Numbered from the stretch's first letter, positions 1 through 10,432 are shown. The stretch is DNA of 64,000 nt from Algoriphagus sp. CAU 1675 (GCF_029222925.1 NZ_JARHUI010000004.1:467044-531043); one strand, 5' to 3'. Notes: generated from the letters alone by a model not told the origin. Numbers and translations: made by a program.

Positions 1-2
1 AA

Positions 3-1614
<1,612 letters not shown>

Positions 1615-1631
1615 AAAAACCTGATCTAGAT

Positions 1632-1667
1632 AAAAAGCGTAAGCCCCAAAGGCTTGCGCTTTTTGTT
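1632..1667 (+). terminator. Rho-independent terminator after the esterase pair
   Basis: AAAAAGCGTAAGCC pairs with GGCTTGCGCTTTTT around a short CCAAA loop, with one G-U pair, and a T-rich tail follows. It lies 17 bases after the esterase stop. Confidence 0.85.
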
Positions 1668-1710
1668 TGTGGAGCTAATTCCCACTTTAGGAAATCAGAT
1701 TTTAATTGGT

Positions 1711-2082
1711 ATGAAAGGACTTTTAAAGCTCGAGGAATTGGGCATGTTGATTTTAAGCTTTTGGGCATTCCACCTGACGGAACAATCCTGGTGGTGGTTT
1801 TTTGGTCTATTTTTAGTTCCGGATATCGGAATGACAGGGTATTTGCTCAATGAAAAAACAGGGTCTTGGACCTATAATATTTTTCATCACAAAGGAATTG
1901 CCTTGTTGGTTTTCTTCACGGGTGTTTTTCTCTCTTCAATGCATCTTCAGATTGCAGGCATCATTCTATTTGCCCATGCTTCATTTGACCGGATGCTGGG
2001 ATATGGATTGAAGTATGAAAAAGGATTCAAGTTCACACATTTGGGAGAAATAGGACCTTCAAAGAATAAACAAGTCCTATAA
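1711..2082 (+). CDS. DUF4260 family membrane protein
   Basis: 123 residues from the ATG at 1711; a longer frame beginning with TTG would start inside the preceding terminator, so it is not used. The sequence has the DUF4260 pattern as I know it: KLEELGMLILS at the start, WWWFFGLFLVPDIGMTGYL, then YNIFHHKG, and a C-terminal block with FAHASFDRMLGYGLKY followed by FKFTHLG. Three or four hydrophobic segments make it an integral membrane protein. Function is unknown. It stands alone between the esterase terminator and the regulator-linked cluster. Confidence 0.85.
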   Translation: MKGLLKLEELGMLILSFWAFHLTEQSWWWFFGLFLVPDIGMTGYLLNEKTGSWTYNIFHHKGIALLVFFTGVFLSSMHLQIAGIILFAHASFDRMLGYGLKYEKGFKFTHLGEIGPSKNKQVL

Positions 2083-2183
2083 AGAATTCCTTTTTAGAAT
2101 TAGTCGATGCCAAGAGGTTTCCGAAATCCTAAATTTTTCTAAAAAACTCCTCGACCATAGTTCTATTTTAAAAAAGATTAATT

Positions 2184-2202
2184 TACTTTGAATTACAAAG
2201 TA
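2184..2202. promoter_or_regulatory. Palindromic operator candidate, copy 1
   Basis: TACTTTGAATTACAAAGTA is a 19-bp inverted repeat with one mismatched pair, ending 8 bases before the ATG at 2211. A near-identical, perfect copy lies at 3136-3154 before another membrane-protein gene. The small winged-helix regulator encoded between the two copies is the obvious candidate binder. The site position so close to the start suggests repression or autoregulation (inference). Confidence 0.65.
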
Positions 2203-2210
2203 CTTTTAAC

Positions 2211-2825
2211 ATGAGAAAACCGGAACAAGAATTAGCCGAGATCAAGTCCATGATGGAGCGCAGCACACGCTTTCTTTCTTTGAGTGGATTGTCGGGGGTA
2301 TTGGCAGGAATATATGCCTTAATCGGATCAGGTATGGCCTGGTTCTGGATCTATGGCGGGTTTTCCAATAATGGAATGAATGCCCAGACTTTGGAGGGAA
2401 AGGAAGCCCTGCATTCCATTTTGATTACCGCCCTGGTAGTTTTGATCTTAGCCTTGGGAACAGCTTACCTTTTAAGTCAACGAAAAAGCAAGAAAAGCTC
2501 AACCCAGTTTTGGTCTCCGGCTGGCAGAAGGTTTTTAATGGCATTATTTATCCCGGTGATTTCTGGAGGCCTTTTCTCCTTTGCTTTGATACATGAAGGG
2601 TATTTCCACATGGTAGCAGCCTCCACACTCCTCTTTTATGGACTGGGCTTGATCAATGCTGGCCATTTTACTTTGAGTGAAATCAAGAATTTGGGAATCG
2701 GCCAATTGATCCTTGGTCTGATTGCTGCATTTCATCCAACCTATGGATTGATTTGCTGGGCATTGGGGTTTGGAGTTCTGCATGTGATCTATGGCTCCAT
2801 GATGCATTACAAATACGACAGATAA
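2211..2825 (+). CDS. Six-helix membrane protein of unknown function, upstream of regulator
   Basis: 204 residues. A charged N-terminal stretch (RKPEQELAEIKSMMERSTR) is followed by about six hydrophobic helices near residues 22-47, 68-89, 107-127, 133-152, 160-178 and 180-198. I do not recognise a named domain. The gene is preceded by a 19-bp palindrome and is followed after a single base by the GTG start of a winged-helix regulator, so the two are surely cotranscribed. The pair resembles membrane-protein plus HTH modules in which the regulator controls its own operon. The charged N-terminus is probably cytoplasmic. Confidence 0.8.
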   Translation: MRKPEQELAEIKSMMERSTRFLSLSGLSGVLAGIYALIGSGMAWFWIYGGFSNNGMNAQTLEGKEALHSILITALVVLILALGTAYLLSQRKSKKSSTQFWSPAGRRFLMALFIPVISGGLFSFALIHEGYFHMVAASTLLFYGLGLINAGHFTLSEIKNLGIGQLILGLIAAFHPTYGLICWALGFGVLHVIYGSMMHYKYDR

Positions 2826-2826
2826 G

Positions 2827-3120
2827 GTGAAGGGAACATACGACAAGGCATTTGAGAACATTGTTCGTCTTCGCATCATGTCCATCTTGATGGTCAATGA
2901 GCAGTTTGACTTCAATTCCTTCAAAGAAATACTTGAGGTGACTGACGGTAATCTAGCTTCCCATCTCAGAAACCTTGAAAACCAAGCCTATATCAAAGTG
3001 GAAAAAACCTTTGTCGGAAGGAAACCCCTTACCCAATATTCAGCCACTGATGCCGGAAAAAAAGCCTTTCAGTCCCATCTGGACTTTCTGGAAAATTTGA
3101 TCAAGGAAAACAAGTCTTAA
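2827..3120 (+). CDS. Winged helix-turn-helix transcriptional regulator
   Basis: 97 residues from a GTG at 2827, one base after the stop of the upstream gene; no ATG fits the conserved N-terminus. The pattern is that of the HTH_34 / ArsR-MarR-like winged helix: VRLRIMSILMVNEQFDFNSFKEIL, then recognition helix TDGNLASHLRNLENQAYI, then the wing KTFVGRKPLTQYSATDAGKKAF. There is no ligand domain and no cysteine metal site. The two palindromes at 2184-2202 and 3136-3154 flank the unit and are likely its operators. It probably controls the neighbouring membrane-protein genes. Cognate signal unknown. Confidence 0.88.
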   Translation: MKGTYDKAFENIVRLRIMSILMVNEQFDFNSFKEILEVTDGNLASHLRNLENQAYIKVEKTFVGRKPLTQYSATDAGKKAFQSHLDFLENLIKENKS

Positions 3121-3135
3121 AAATTTTTAAGCATG

Positions 3136-3154
3136 TACTTTGAATTTCAAAGTA
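3136..3154. promoter_or_regulatory. Palindromic operator candidate, copy 2
   Basis: TACTTTGAATTTCAAAGTA is a perfect 9+1+9 inverted repeat. It lies 16 bases after the regulator stop and 18 bases before the ATG at 3173. It matches the site at 2184-2202 in 18 of 19 positions. Confidence 0.7.
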
Positions 3155-3172
3155 CTTTAAAAATTGAATCAT

Positions 3173-3499
3173 ATGAAAAAATCAAATCGATCCATCTTCG
3201 GAATAGAGGTGAAAACTTTGGTTCTACCCGCAATTTTAGGAGCTATAATTCCTACTGCCCTTTTGGCCTTCCTGATCCTGGCAAATTCGGACTCTTTCGC
3301 TCCTTGGATGGTCTCCCCATTGTTGATCATTCCTGCAGGGGGAGCCTCCGGAGGAATTTTCTTTTACCTTATTGGATTCCTGTGGTTTCCAAAAGGCAAC
3401 CAAAAACTCATCGCCATCCTTTTCAGCTCGTTAATCTATATTGTAGCCATATGGATCAGTTCTGTATTGGCTTTCAATTTCACCGGGCATTGGAATTAA
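3173..3499 (+). CDS. Small membrane protein, likely in the wHTH regulon
   Basis: 108 residues from ATG 3173. Three or four hydrophobic segments are visible: VLPAILGAIIPTALLAFLIL, then WMVSPLLIIPAGGASGGIFFYLIGFL, then IAILFSSLIYIVAIWISSVL. The glycine-rich GGASGG between helices is distinctive, but I cannot assign a family. A competing frame starting at 3133 covers the same DNA but is hydrophilic and begins inside the palindrome, so I reject it. The operator-like palindrome directly upstream ties the gene to the regulator at 2827-3120. Confidence 0.75.
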   Translation: MKKSNRSIFGIEVKTLVLPAILGAIIPTALLAFLILANSDSFAPWMVSPLLIIPAGGASGGIFFYLIGFLWFPKGNQKLIAILFSSLIYIVAIWISSVLAFNFTGHWN

Positions 3500-3541
3500 A
3501 ATCACTGAAGAATCAATAAATTAAATAAGCCTAAGCCTCAA

Positions 3542-4792
3542 ATGCCCATGAAAGAATCCATCCTCTCCCATCTTGACCAAGCCGACAAGCTCGAAAAGCT
3601 CTACAGGAGCAACAAATCTTCCTTTAAGGAAGAATTTAACGAACTCTACCCCCAACTGAAAGGCCAACCATTGGCCGAGTTCTGGCATGAACGGCTGAAT
3701 TATGAAACCGATACCATCTCTTGGGGGTCTGCCAAAGAGTGGAAATTTGTGGCCCTAGCGGCTCTTCTTGCGGGCCTTTTGGCCAAATTCCCGGCGATCT
3801 TTTTCCTGGAAGAACAGTTCTTCTACCCGAGGAATTTAGGCTTCGTTGTCTTCCCTTTTGTTTCGGCTTATTTCCTTTGGAAAACCCAAACTTCGCGTAA
3901 AACAATTGGAATCCTGGCAGTAGTTATGGCTATAGCCGCTCTTTACATCAACTTGCTACCCGACAATAAAGAAAGCGACACCTTAATCTTAGCCTGTATG
4001 CATTTGCCCTTACTGCTTTGGGCGATACTAGGAGCATCTTTTTCTGGAGGACATATTTCCAATCTTGGAAAAAGGCTTGAATACCTAAGATTTAATGGGG
4101 ATACAGTTGTCATGGGGGCGATTTTATTGCTGGCAGGTCTTTTAATGTCCGGAATCACAGTTGGACTTTTTGGTTTGATCGGATTGAATATTGAAAAATT
4201 CTATTTCGAATGGATTGCCGTTTTTGGACTTGCGGCAGCACCTTTGGTTGCGGTACACCTCACTCAAACCAACCCGCAATTAGTCAACAAAGTCCCTCCT
4301 ATCATTGCCAAAATCTTCAGTCCGCTAGTCTTGGTGATGCTGGTTATTTACCTGGGCGCAATAGTCTACTCCGGAAAGGATCCCTACAATGACCGGGAAT
4401 TCCTTTTGCTCTTCAATATGCTTTTGATTGGGGTGATGGGTTTGGTCTTTTTTTCAGTGGCAGAGACATCCAAAAATGAACCGTCCAAGCCGGGGGTTTG
4501 GGTCCTATTATTACTGTCTTTTGTCACTATTCTTGTCAATGGCATTGCACTTTCGGCAATACTATTTCGGATATCTGAATGGGGTATCACTCCCAATCGG
4601 GTTGCCGTACTTGGGATCAATATCCTAATGCTGATCCACCTATTGATTGTATCGAGGAAATTATTTCAAACCGTTAGAAATTCTTCTACTATTGGAGAAG
4701 TGGGAAAAGTAATTGCCTGGTATCTCCCTGTTTATTTTATCTGGACCGGGATTGTAGTATTTCTGTTCCCAGTTTTGTTTGGGTTTAGTTAA
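3542..4792 (+). CDS. DUF4153-type multi-spanning membrane protein
   Basis: 416 residues. A hydrophilic N-terminus of ~65 residues (ESILSHLDQADKLEKLYR, LAEFWHERLNYE) is followed by roughly ten to eleven transmembrane helices. The layout fits DUF4153 proteins of Bacteroidota, which have an N-terminal cytoplasmic helix region followed by paired helices. Function is unknown. It starts 42 bases after the small membrane protein and may be part of the same wHTH-linked unit. A second in-frame ATG lies two codons in and would make little difference. Confidence 0.7.
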   Translation: MPMKESILSHLDQADKLEKLYRSNKSSFKEEFNELYPQLKGQPLAEFWHERLNYETDTISWGSAKEWKFVALAALLAGLLAKFPAIFFLEEQFFYPRNLGFVVFPFVSAYFLWKTQTSRKTIGILAVVMAIAALYINLLPDNKESDTLILACMHLPLLLWAILGASFSGGHISNLGKRLEYLRFNGDTVVMGAILLLAGLLMSGITVGLFGLIGLNIEKFYFEWIAVFGLAAAPLVAVHLTQTNPQLVNKVPPIIAKIFSPLVLVMLVIYLGAIVYSGKDPYNDREFLLLFNMLLIGVMGLVFFSVAETSKNEPSKPGVWVLLLLSFVTILVNGIALSAILFRISEWGITPNRVAVLGINILMLIHLLIVSRKLFQTVRNSSTIGEVGKVIAWYLPVYFIWTGIVVFLFPVLFGFS

Positions 4793-4899
4793 TTGCAGCA
4801 GAGGAAAATCTAATTTTATCAAATGGAAACAATAATCTAAAAGGCTGTCTTTTTTTATTCAGAATTGGATATCTTTCCAGTCTTAAACCTTTACCAAAC

Positions 4900-5808
4900 A
4901 TGAAAAACAACAAGCTTAATTTCACCATACTTTTGGCTCTTATCTTAGGTTTTTACTCCTGTAGTCCTAAGTCAACAGAGTCAGAGGAATCCGCCGAAAC
5001 ACAAGTGGCAGCACCTGCCCAATTTGGAGGTCTGGCACTTTACACAGTTCGCGATTCCATGGCTAGCGACCCGAAAGCCACCCTACAGGCTGTAGCTGAT
5101 GCGGGCTATTCCTATGTGGAGGCTGCTAACTATGCGGATGGAAAATTCTATGGAATGGAACCTGCAGAATTTAAGGCCTATTTGGAATCTCTTGGCCTAA
5201 CCGCTATGAGTGCCCACATGGGTATGGTCAATATGGAAAATGCCGACCAGTTGATCGCTGATGTGAAAGCAGCCGGCATCACCTACTTTGTAATCCCTGT
5301 TCCTCCAATGGGTATGTTCACCTTTGATCCGGCTACCCGAAGCATGGGAATGAACGGCACTGCAGATGAACTGGTAGAGATCATGAATACACTTGGCGAA
5401 AAGTGCCACAATGCCGGACTGAAATTACTTTACCATAACCATGATTTCGAATTTAAGCCAATGGCGGATGGAACTGTGATTGAAGACTATCTCTTGGAAA
5501 AATGCAATCCGGAATATGTGAATTTCCAAATGGACTTATTTTGGGTAACCAAAGCAGAAAAGGATCCTTTGGAGTACTTTGAAAAATATCCGGGCAGATT
5601 CATTGCTTGGCATGTTAAAGACATGAATACAGAAGGAAACTTTGCACCGGTAGGAACCGGAACTATTGATTTCAAGAGAATCCTCGCTGAAAAAGAAAAA
5701 TCAGGGATGGTTTTTTACTTGGTAGAACAAGACAACACCTTTGGTCTAGATCCTTTGGAAGCAATTAAAATCAGCCATAAGGGGCTGGAAGAAATCGGTT
5801 TTCAATAA
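4900..5808 (+). CDS. Lipoprotein sugar phosphate isomerase/epimerase-like TIM barrel
   Basis: 302 residues. The N-terminus is a lipoprotein signal (LILGFYSC, Cys21), so the protein is exported and lipid-anchored. Residues ~45-300 form an AP-endonuclease-2 / xylose-isomerase-like TIM barrel (PF01261): GLALYTVRDSM, DAGYSYVEAANY, LYHNHDFEF, FQMDLFW, AWHVKDM, FYLVEQDN. The histidine, aspartate and glutamate residues in these strands are the usual metal ligands and catalytic groups of the fold. Exported members are common in Bacteroidota and are thought to act on keto-sugars or related carbohydrates. The gene stands alone and ends in a perfect terminator. Substrate unknown. Confidence 0.85.
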   Translation: MKNNKLNFTILLALILGFYSCSPKSTESEESAETQVAAPAQFGGLALYTVRDSMASDPKATLQAVADAGYSYVEAANYADGKFYGMEPAEFKAYLESLGLTAMSAHMGMVNMENADQLIADVKAAGITYFVIPVPPMGMFTFDPATRSMGMNGTADELVEIMNTLGEKCHNAGLKLLYHNHDFEFKPMADGTVIEDYLLEKCNPEYVNFQMDLFWVTKAEKDPLEYFEKYPGRFIAWHVKDMNTEGNFAPVGTGTIDFKRILAEKEKSGMVFYLVEQDNTFGLDPLEAIKISHKGLEEIGFQ

Positions 5809-5820
5809 ATCTATGCTTCT

Positions 5821-5860
5821 GGAATAAAAAAGCCAACCCTCGGGTTGGCTTTTTTATTCC
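5821..5860 (+). terminator. Rho-independent terminator, perfect 19-bp stem
   Basis: The left arm ending AAGCCAACCC and the right arm GGGTTGGCTT... are perfect reverse complements over 19 bp with a 2-base centre, and the T-run lies in the right arm. It is 12 bases after the TIM-barrel gene stop. Confidence 0.9.
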
Positions 5861-5937
5861 CCATGATCCAGCTGAAACCCTTATTCAAAAACAATAAAAA
5901 GAGGTATTTTCACTATCCAACCTTCAACTTTTAATAA

Positions 5938-6063
5938 ATGACTGACAACAGCACCCTAATCATCGTTATTGGAATCTTGATTATCCATTTTTTAGCTGGT
6001 GTGCTATTTTTACTTTACAAGATTTTCGGAAGCAAATCCAAGGACAAAAACACGGATCATTGA
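5938..6063 (+). CDS. 41-residue single-pass membrane peptide
   Basis: A short open frame from ATG 5938 to TGA 6063 encodes 41 residues: a short polar start (MTDNST), one hydrophobic helix (LIIVIGILIIHFLAGVLFLL), then a basic tail (KIFGSKSKDKNTDH). The positive-inside pattern predicts a cytoplasmic C-terminus. No homologue is recognised. Support comes only from composition and position after a terminator, so it could be non-coding. No clear ribosome binding site is seen, which is normal for this phylum. Confidence 0.45.
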   Translation: MTDNSTLIIVIGILIIHFLAGVLFLLYKIFGSKSKDKNTDH

Positions 6064-6352
6064 TTTGAGACTTTTTTGTCTTCTATAAGCATCTCACGCT
6101 TTCCATCGATGGGAAATGGAAGACTCCGCAAACTTTGACCTCTATTAATTCAAACTCATTTCCCCGAAAAAAAATAGATATTCTGATCAATATCATTCCA
6201 CAGGGCTGAATTTCTTCGGAATTTAAATTGCTGCTATAAGGCTGCTATAAGGAAAGGTTCTTTGATTTTTTAAAAGGGCTGAACGATTCCATTTTTTCAG
6301 ATCATGCAATTTAGACTTGAGAGGATGTTTATGCTGTAAAAATGCTCATAAA
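6064..6352. other. Intergenic stretch with an 11-bp tandem repeat
   Basis: About 290 bases without a convincing gene. The only structure I see is a perfect tandem duplication GCTGCTATAAG GCTGCTATAAG at 6230-6251. A promoter for the following GyrI-like gene must lie here, but I find no clear TAnnTTTG box. Confidence 0.5.
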
Positions 6353-7078
6353 ATGAGGATTAGAATCAAACAGATTAAGGAAAAGAAGCTGATTGGGCTT
6401 AAACTCACCATGAATCATTTTGAAGACAGAAGTGGAGAGTTGTGGGCCCAATTTCTCTCCAAACGAAGATTAATCTCTCCATTTTCTACCCAGGACATGA
6501 TCTGCGTCCAGAATTATGAAAAAAACTATTTCAAAAATCTGGATCAGGGAAAAAATTTTGAAAAATGGGTAACTCTGGAAGTACAGGACCATAAAAATAT
6601 CCCAGAGGGAATGCATGCATTCCTATTAGAAGAAGGCCTCTATGCAGTTATAGAACCATCCTTTTTCAACTGCACTTGGGAAGCACTTCAGCATCTCTTG
6701 CAATACTGGCTTCCAAGTACAGATTTCCGACTGGATGACCGCCCGCATTTAGAGGTGTTTTCGGATCGTTCAAAGATATTTTCAAAAACCTGGGAAATAT
6801 GGATTCCGGTGAAAAAAAAGAAGGCATCTATTCCAAAAAACCCTTACAAACAACGAGGTCTCCATTCAAAAATCGGTTTTAAAAAGCCAAGGGTTTTACA
6901 ATCCAACTATCTCACCTTGTACACCGACATTCATAAACCAAAGCTCTCAGGGTTAAAACTCCTCGAAAAAAAATCCCCAGTTAAAACCGGGGATTTAGAT
7001 TTATTTCGCAGGAAGCACCGTGGCTTTGACTTCGCCAAAACCAACCCGGATTCCGTCTTTTTCTCCAAAACCTTTTAA
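6353..7078 (+). CDS. GyrI-like effector-binding domain protein with unusual C-terminal tail
   Basis: 241 residues from ATG 6353; an in-frame TTG 12 codons earlier adds only a cysteine-rich stretch. Residues 1-153 match the stand-alone GyrI-like / AraC effector-binding family: KKLIGLKLTM, ELWAQFLSKR, FEKWVTLEV, IPEGMHAFLLEEGLYAVI, WLPSTDFRLDDRPHLEV and the usual terminal EIWIPVK. Family members normally stop a few residues after this. Here the frame runs on for ~88 basic, low-similarity residues and overlaps the 3' end of fahA by 78 bases. An A8 run at 6812-6819 marks the transition; adding one A would give a stop at 6882. The tail is therefore probably non-native, or the original stop was lost. 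Confidence 0.75.
   Translation: MRIRIKQIKEKKLIGLKLTMNHFEDRSGELWAQFLSKRRLISPFSTQDMICVQNYEKNYFKNLDQGKNFEKWVTLEVQDHKNIPEGMHAFLLEEGLYAVIEPSFFNCTWEALQHLLQYWLPSTDFRLDDRPHLEVFSDRSKIFSKTWEIWIPVKKKKASIPKNPYKQRGLHSKIGFKKPRVLQSNYLTLYTDIHKPKLSGLKLLEKKSPVKTGDLDLFRRKHRGFDFAKTNPDSVFFSKTF
6966..6996 (-). terminator. Terminator of fahA
   Basis: Read on the minus strand, AAATCCCC pairs with GGGGATTT across a 10-base loop and is followed by a run of T. It begins 5 bases after the fahA stop. It lies inside the tail of the opposing GyrI-like frame. Confidence 0.8.
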
Positions 7079-8272
7079 GATCACGGTATCTCCATCCTCA
7101 ATGAACTTTCTCTCCTCCCCTGTATCCAGTTTTACAACTTTGGTACCCTTCCAAGAAAGCTCCAGCATGGATCCGTAAGAATCCTCAGTCGGACCGGAAA
7201 TCGTCCCGGATGCCATCATATCCCCAACATTGATATTACATCCATTGACAGTATGATGCGCTAACTGCTGGGCAATATTCCAATACATGTATTTGAAATT
7301 GGAAGTACAGACCTTGCTTGCCTGCTTCACCCCTTCCGGCTGGATATAAGCTTCCAGCTGCAAATCAAAACTATGGGGCTTTTCACATTGCAAATAGGGC
7401 AAAACCTCCGGATCCTGAACCGGACCCTCCACTCTAAAGTGCTCCAGGGCTTCCAAAGTCACCACCCATGGAGAGATGGACGATGCGAAATTTTTTCCAA
7501 GAAAGGGGCCTAAAGGAACATACTCCCATGCCTGAATATCCCTTGCCGACCAATCGTTGAAAAGGACGAACCCAAAGATATACTCCTCTGCATCTTCCGT
7601 GGAAACCGAATCCCCCAGTTTGGTAGATTTCCCAGTTATAAATGCCAACTCCAACTCAAAATCTAACCTTCTACTCGGTCCGAAAGAGGGAGTTTCCATA
7701 TCAGGATCCTTAAATTGACCTTTTGGGCGATAAATTGGCACCCCGGATGGAATAATGGAACTGGATCTACCATGATATCCTACAGGCAGGTGTTTCCAAT
7801 TAGGAAGGAGCGCATTTTCAGGATCCCTGAACATTTTACCCACATTGGTGGCATGCTCCATACTAGAATAGAAGTCCGTGTAATCTCCGATTTTGACAGG
7901 CATCAACATCTCGGCCTCTTTTCGGTTGACCATGACCTTTCCTCGTGCAGAATGGTCACGAAGTTTTTCATTATCGGCTTTTAAAAGCTCTTGTACACGC
8001 TCTCGGATTTTTTTGGTTTGAGTTTTCCCCAAAGCAATCAAGTCATTCAAAGCCTCACTGATAAAAATTCCTTCAGGAAGGAATAAATCAGCGAAAAAGC
8101 CTTCTTGATCCAAAATTGCCAGATCCACGATCTTATCTCCAATCGCAATTCCAATGCGAGGATCCAGGCGTTTGTTTTTGAAAACCCCGAAGGGAAGATT
8201 GTAAATAGTGAAATCAGAATTCTTCGGCACTTCCACCCATGTTTCCAGGGCACTCACTTTACTGTCACTCAT
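7001..8272 (-). CDS. fahA: Fumarylacetoacetase
   Basis: 423 residues, the usual length for the enzyme. It hydrolyses fumarylacetoacetate to fumarate and acetoacetate, the last step of tyrosine/homogentisate degradation, in the cytoplasm. The N-terminal SH3-like part (FTIYNLPFGVFKNK, RIGIAIGDKIVDL) and the FAH catalytic barrel are both present: YTDFYSSMEHATNVG, LPVGYHGRSSSI, DFELELAFITGK, FGFVLFNDWSARDIQAWEYVPLGPF (read in pieces), NVGDMMASGTISGP. The metal ligands D and E of the DFYSS and ELE motifs are intact. It stands alone, with a TAAATTTG promoter box 20 bases upstream. No hmgA or hppD neighbour is in the window. Confidence 0.96.
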   Translation of the reverse strand: MSDSKVSALETWVEVPKNSDFTIYNLPFGVFKNKRLDPRIGIAIGDKIVDLAILDQEGFFADLFLPEGIFISEALNDLIALGKTQTKKIRERVQELLKADNEKLRDHSARGKVMVNRKEAEMLMPVKIGDYTDFYSSMEHATNVGKMFRDPENALLPNWKHLPVGYHGRSSSIIPSGVPIYRPKGQFKDPDMETPSFGPSRRLDFELELAFITGKSTKLGDSVSTEDAEEYIFGFVLFNDWSARDIQAWEYVPLGPFLGKNFASSISPWVVTLEALEHFRVEGPVQDPEVLPYLQCEKPHSFDLQLEAYIQPEGVKQASKVCTSNFKYMYWNIAQQLAHHTVNGCNINVGDMMASGTISGPTEDSYGSMLELSWKGTKVVKLDTGEERKFIEDGDTVILKGFGEKDGIRVGFGEVKATVLPAK

Positions 8273-8291
8273 GGCAAAAATATTTGAGGGG

Positions 8292-8299
8292 CAAATTTA
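8292..8299 (-). promoter_or_regulatory. Bacteroidota -7 box before fahA
   Basis: Minus-strand TAAATTTG matches TAnnTTTG, 20 bases upstream of the fahA ATG. No confident -33 element was identified. Confidence 0.45.
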
Positions 8300-8521
8300 G
8301 GGTTAAAAGAGGAAATCAAAAGAATAAAAATCAACCGACTTTGCTTTCCAAGCAACAATTCTAATCTAACAAACTACCTGTCAATGATTTATTAAAAATC
8401 TTGAAAACACTATGCGGAAAAAGATTGATACCTGCTCCTAAATTTGATTTTAGACCGCTTATCATTTTGCCAAGGAAAATTTAGATCAACTTTATAATTT
8501 CAGGTATAAACAATCCCTTTT

Positions 8522-10405
8522 ATGATTAAAACTGGTATCAAATCAATTTTGCTGTCACTCCTCCTCTTAATTCAATGGGAGGTATTTGCACAAGAAAAGT
8601 CCCTCCTGGATCAATTGGAGGAAGTCGCCATTGTGGACCAAAAGGTCATGATGCCCATGCGAGATGGGAACCGACTGGCTACAGATATTTATAGGCCCAA
8701 AACCGATGAACCTGTACCCATTGTTTTTTCGCGAACACCCTACAACTTCAATACTTACGGAGATGGGGAACTACGGACCAGAACCCTACAAACAGCTCTG
8801 GAATGGGTAAAAAAAGGCTATGCCTATGTAGTCCAAAATGAAAGAGGAAGATTTTTTTCCGAGGGCGAATGGGATATCCTAGGCACTCCCCTAACCGACA
8901 GCTATGATGCCTTTGACTGGATGGCAAAACAGTCCTGGAGCAACGGGAAAATCGGAACCTTGGGATGCTCCTCTACTGCAGAATGGCAAATGGCTGCGGC
9001 ATCCTTGGATCATCCTGCTTTGGCAGCCTTGGTTCCACAAGGATTTGGCGCAGGGGTAGGAAGAATCGGGGAATATTTTGAGCAGGGCAATTGGTATCGC
9101 GGCGGTGCCGGACAAATGCTTTTTACTGCCTGGCTATATGGAACCCAACATGATCCATTGGCCCCGAGACTTCAAAAAGGAATTTCACAGGAAGACTTAT
9201 TACGCCTCCAAAGATTCTATGACATGGCACCTGAGTATCCTCGAGTGGACTGGAAAGAAGGACTTGCCCACTTACCCGTTCAGGATATTATCAAAAATGT
9301 CAATGGACCAAGAGGAATCTATGAAGAGATGATCACCCGTAAGCCCAATGATGCCAGGTGGTATCAAGGAGGCCTTTATCATGATGACATGCCTTTTGAC
9401 AAGCCTAGCTTTTGGTTCGTTTCCTGGTACGATGTATCCACAAGCCCCAATTTGGCCCTATACAACCATGTCAGAGAAAACGCTCTCAGCAAAAAAGCCA
9501 GAGACAACCAGTATTTGGTCATTGCCCCAGTGCTACATTGTTCCTATACCAGAGCCACTGAAAACACCATAGTTGGAGAACGGAGTGTCGGAGATGCCAG
9601 ACTGAATTACGATGAAATCATCACCGCTTGGTTTGACCTATGGCTAAAAGGGGATGACAAAGGAGCAATCGCAAAAATGCCAAAAGTCACCTATTATACA
9701 ATGGGTTCCAATAAATGGCAAAGTTCAGATGTTTGGCCTCCTGCATCAGCAAAAATGACAACCTTCTACCTAGACTCTGAAGGCAATGCCAATACTAGAA
9801 ATGGAGATGGAAAACTGGTATCCAAGCTCCCAAAGAAAGGAAATAAAGACACTTTCAAATACGACCCCATGAATCCAGTCAACTCCTACGGCGGTAATGT
9901 CTGCTGTACAGGAAACGCAGTTCAGGGAGGTTCCTTTGACCAATCCGAAATGGAACTAAGGGACGACATTCTGGTCTACACTTCCGAGCCATTGGAAGAG
10001 GGAGTTGAAATTTCCGGGTTTATTGAAAGTTATCTCTACCTTTCATCAGATGTCAAAGACACCGACGTAACCATCAAACTAATCGATGTGTATCCTGATG
10101 GAAAAGCCTACAATCTAGATGAAACCATACAGCGGGTGAGATATAGAGAAAGCTATGAAAAAGAGGTCTGGATGGAAGAAGGGAAGGTCTATGAAGTTAA
10201 GATGACTCCGATGAGTACTTCCAACTTTTTCGAAAAAGGACATAGAATCAGAATCGAAATCAGCAGTTCCAACTTCCCGCGCTTTGACCGCAACATGAAT
10301 ACTGGGGGCAACAATTATGATGAGACCGAGGGTGTGATTGCAACCAACAGCATACATCATGGAGGAATTCATCCAAGCAAAATCGTCCTTCCAATGATTA
10401 AATAA
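8522..10405 (+). CDS. CocE/NonD family (S15-type) hydrolase, secreted
   Basis: 627 residues with a signal peptide ([16 protein letters not shown]). Residues ~35-340 are the alpha/beta-hydrolase of the Xaa-Pro dipeptidyl-peptidase / cocaine esterase family: [55 protein letters not shown], then the nucleophile elbow [11 protein letters not shown] with Ser150. Residues ~390-620 are the C-terminal jelly-roll (X-Pro_dipept_C): [30 protein letters not shown]. Family members hydrolyse acyl, ester or amide bonds, including peptide and beta-lactam acyl groups. The gene is separated by a terminator from the downstream SusC/SusD pair, so functional coupling is only suggestive. Confidence 0.9.
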   Translation: MIKTGIKSILLSLLLLIQWEVFAQEKSLLDQLEEVAIVDQKVMMPMRDGNRLATDIYRPKTDEPVPIVFSRTPYNFNTYGDGELRTRTLQTALEWVKKGYAYVVQNERGRFFSEGEWDILGTPLTDSYDAFDWMAKQSWSNGKIGTLGCSSTAEWQMAAASLDHPALAALVPQGFGAGVGRIGEYFEQGNWYRGGAGQMLFTAWLYGTQHDPLAPRLQKGISQEDLLRLQRFYDMAPEYPRVDWKEGLAHLPVQDIIKNVNGPRGIYEEMITRKPNDARWYQGGLYHDDMPFDKPSFWFVSWYDVSTSPNLALYNHVRENALSKKARDNQYLVIAPVLHCSYTRATENTIVGERSVGDARLNYDEIITAWFDLWLKGDDKGAIAKMPKVTYYTMGSNKWQSSDVWPPASAKMTTFYLDSEGNANTRNGDGKLVSKLPKKGNKDTFKYDPMNPVNSYGGNVCCTGNAVQGGSFDQSEMELRDDILVYTSEPLEEGVEISGFIESYLYLSSDVKDTDVTIKLIDVYPDGKAYNLDETIQRVRYRESYEKEVWMEEGKVYEVKMTPMSTSNFFEKGHRIRIEISSSNFPRFDRNMNTGGNNYDETEGVIATNSIHHGGIHPSKIVLPMIK

Positions 10406-10432
10406 TCGCTTATCCACAAATCCAAACTAAAC

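Noticed and set aside
3133..3519. A 128-codon plus-strand frame overlapping the small membrane protein at 3173-3499
   Set aside because: It starts inside the palindrome, is hydrophilic and of irregular composition, while the other frame encodes clear membrane helices.
6230..6251. The GCTGCTATAAG tandem repeat as part of a CRISPR or mobile element
   Set aside because: Only two adjacent copies, no spacers, no terminal repeats or transposase.
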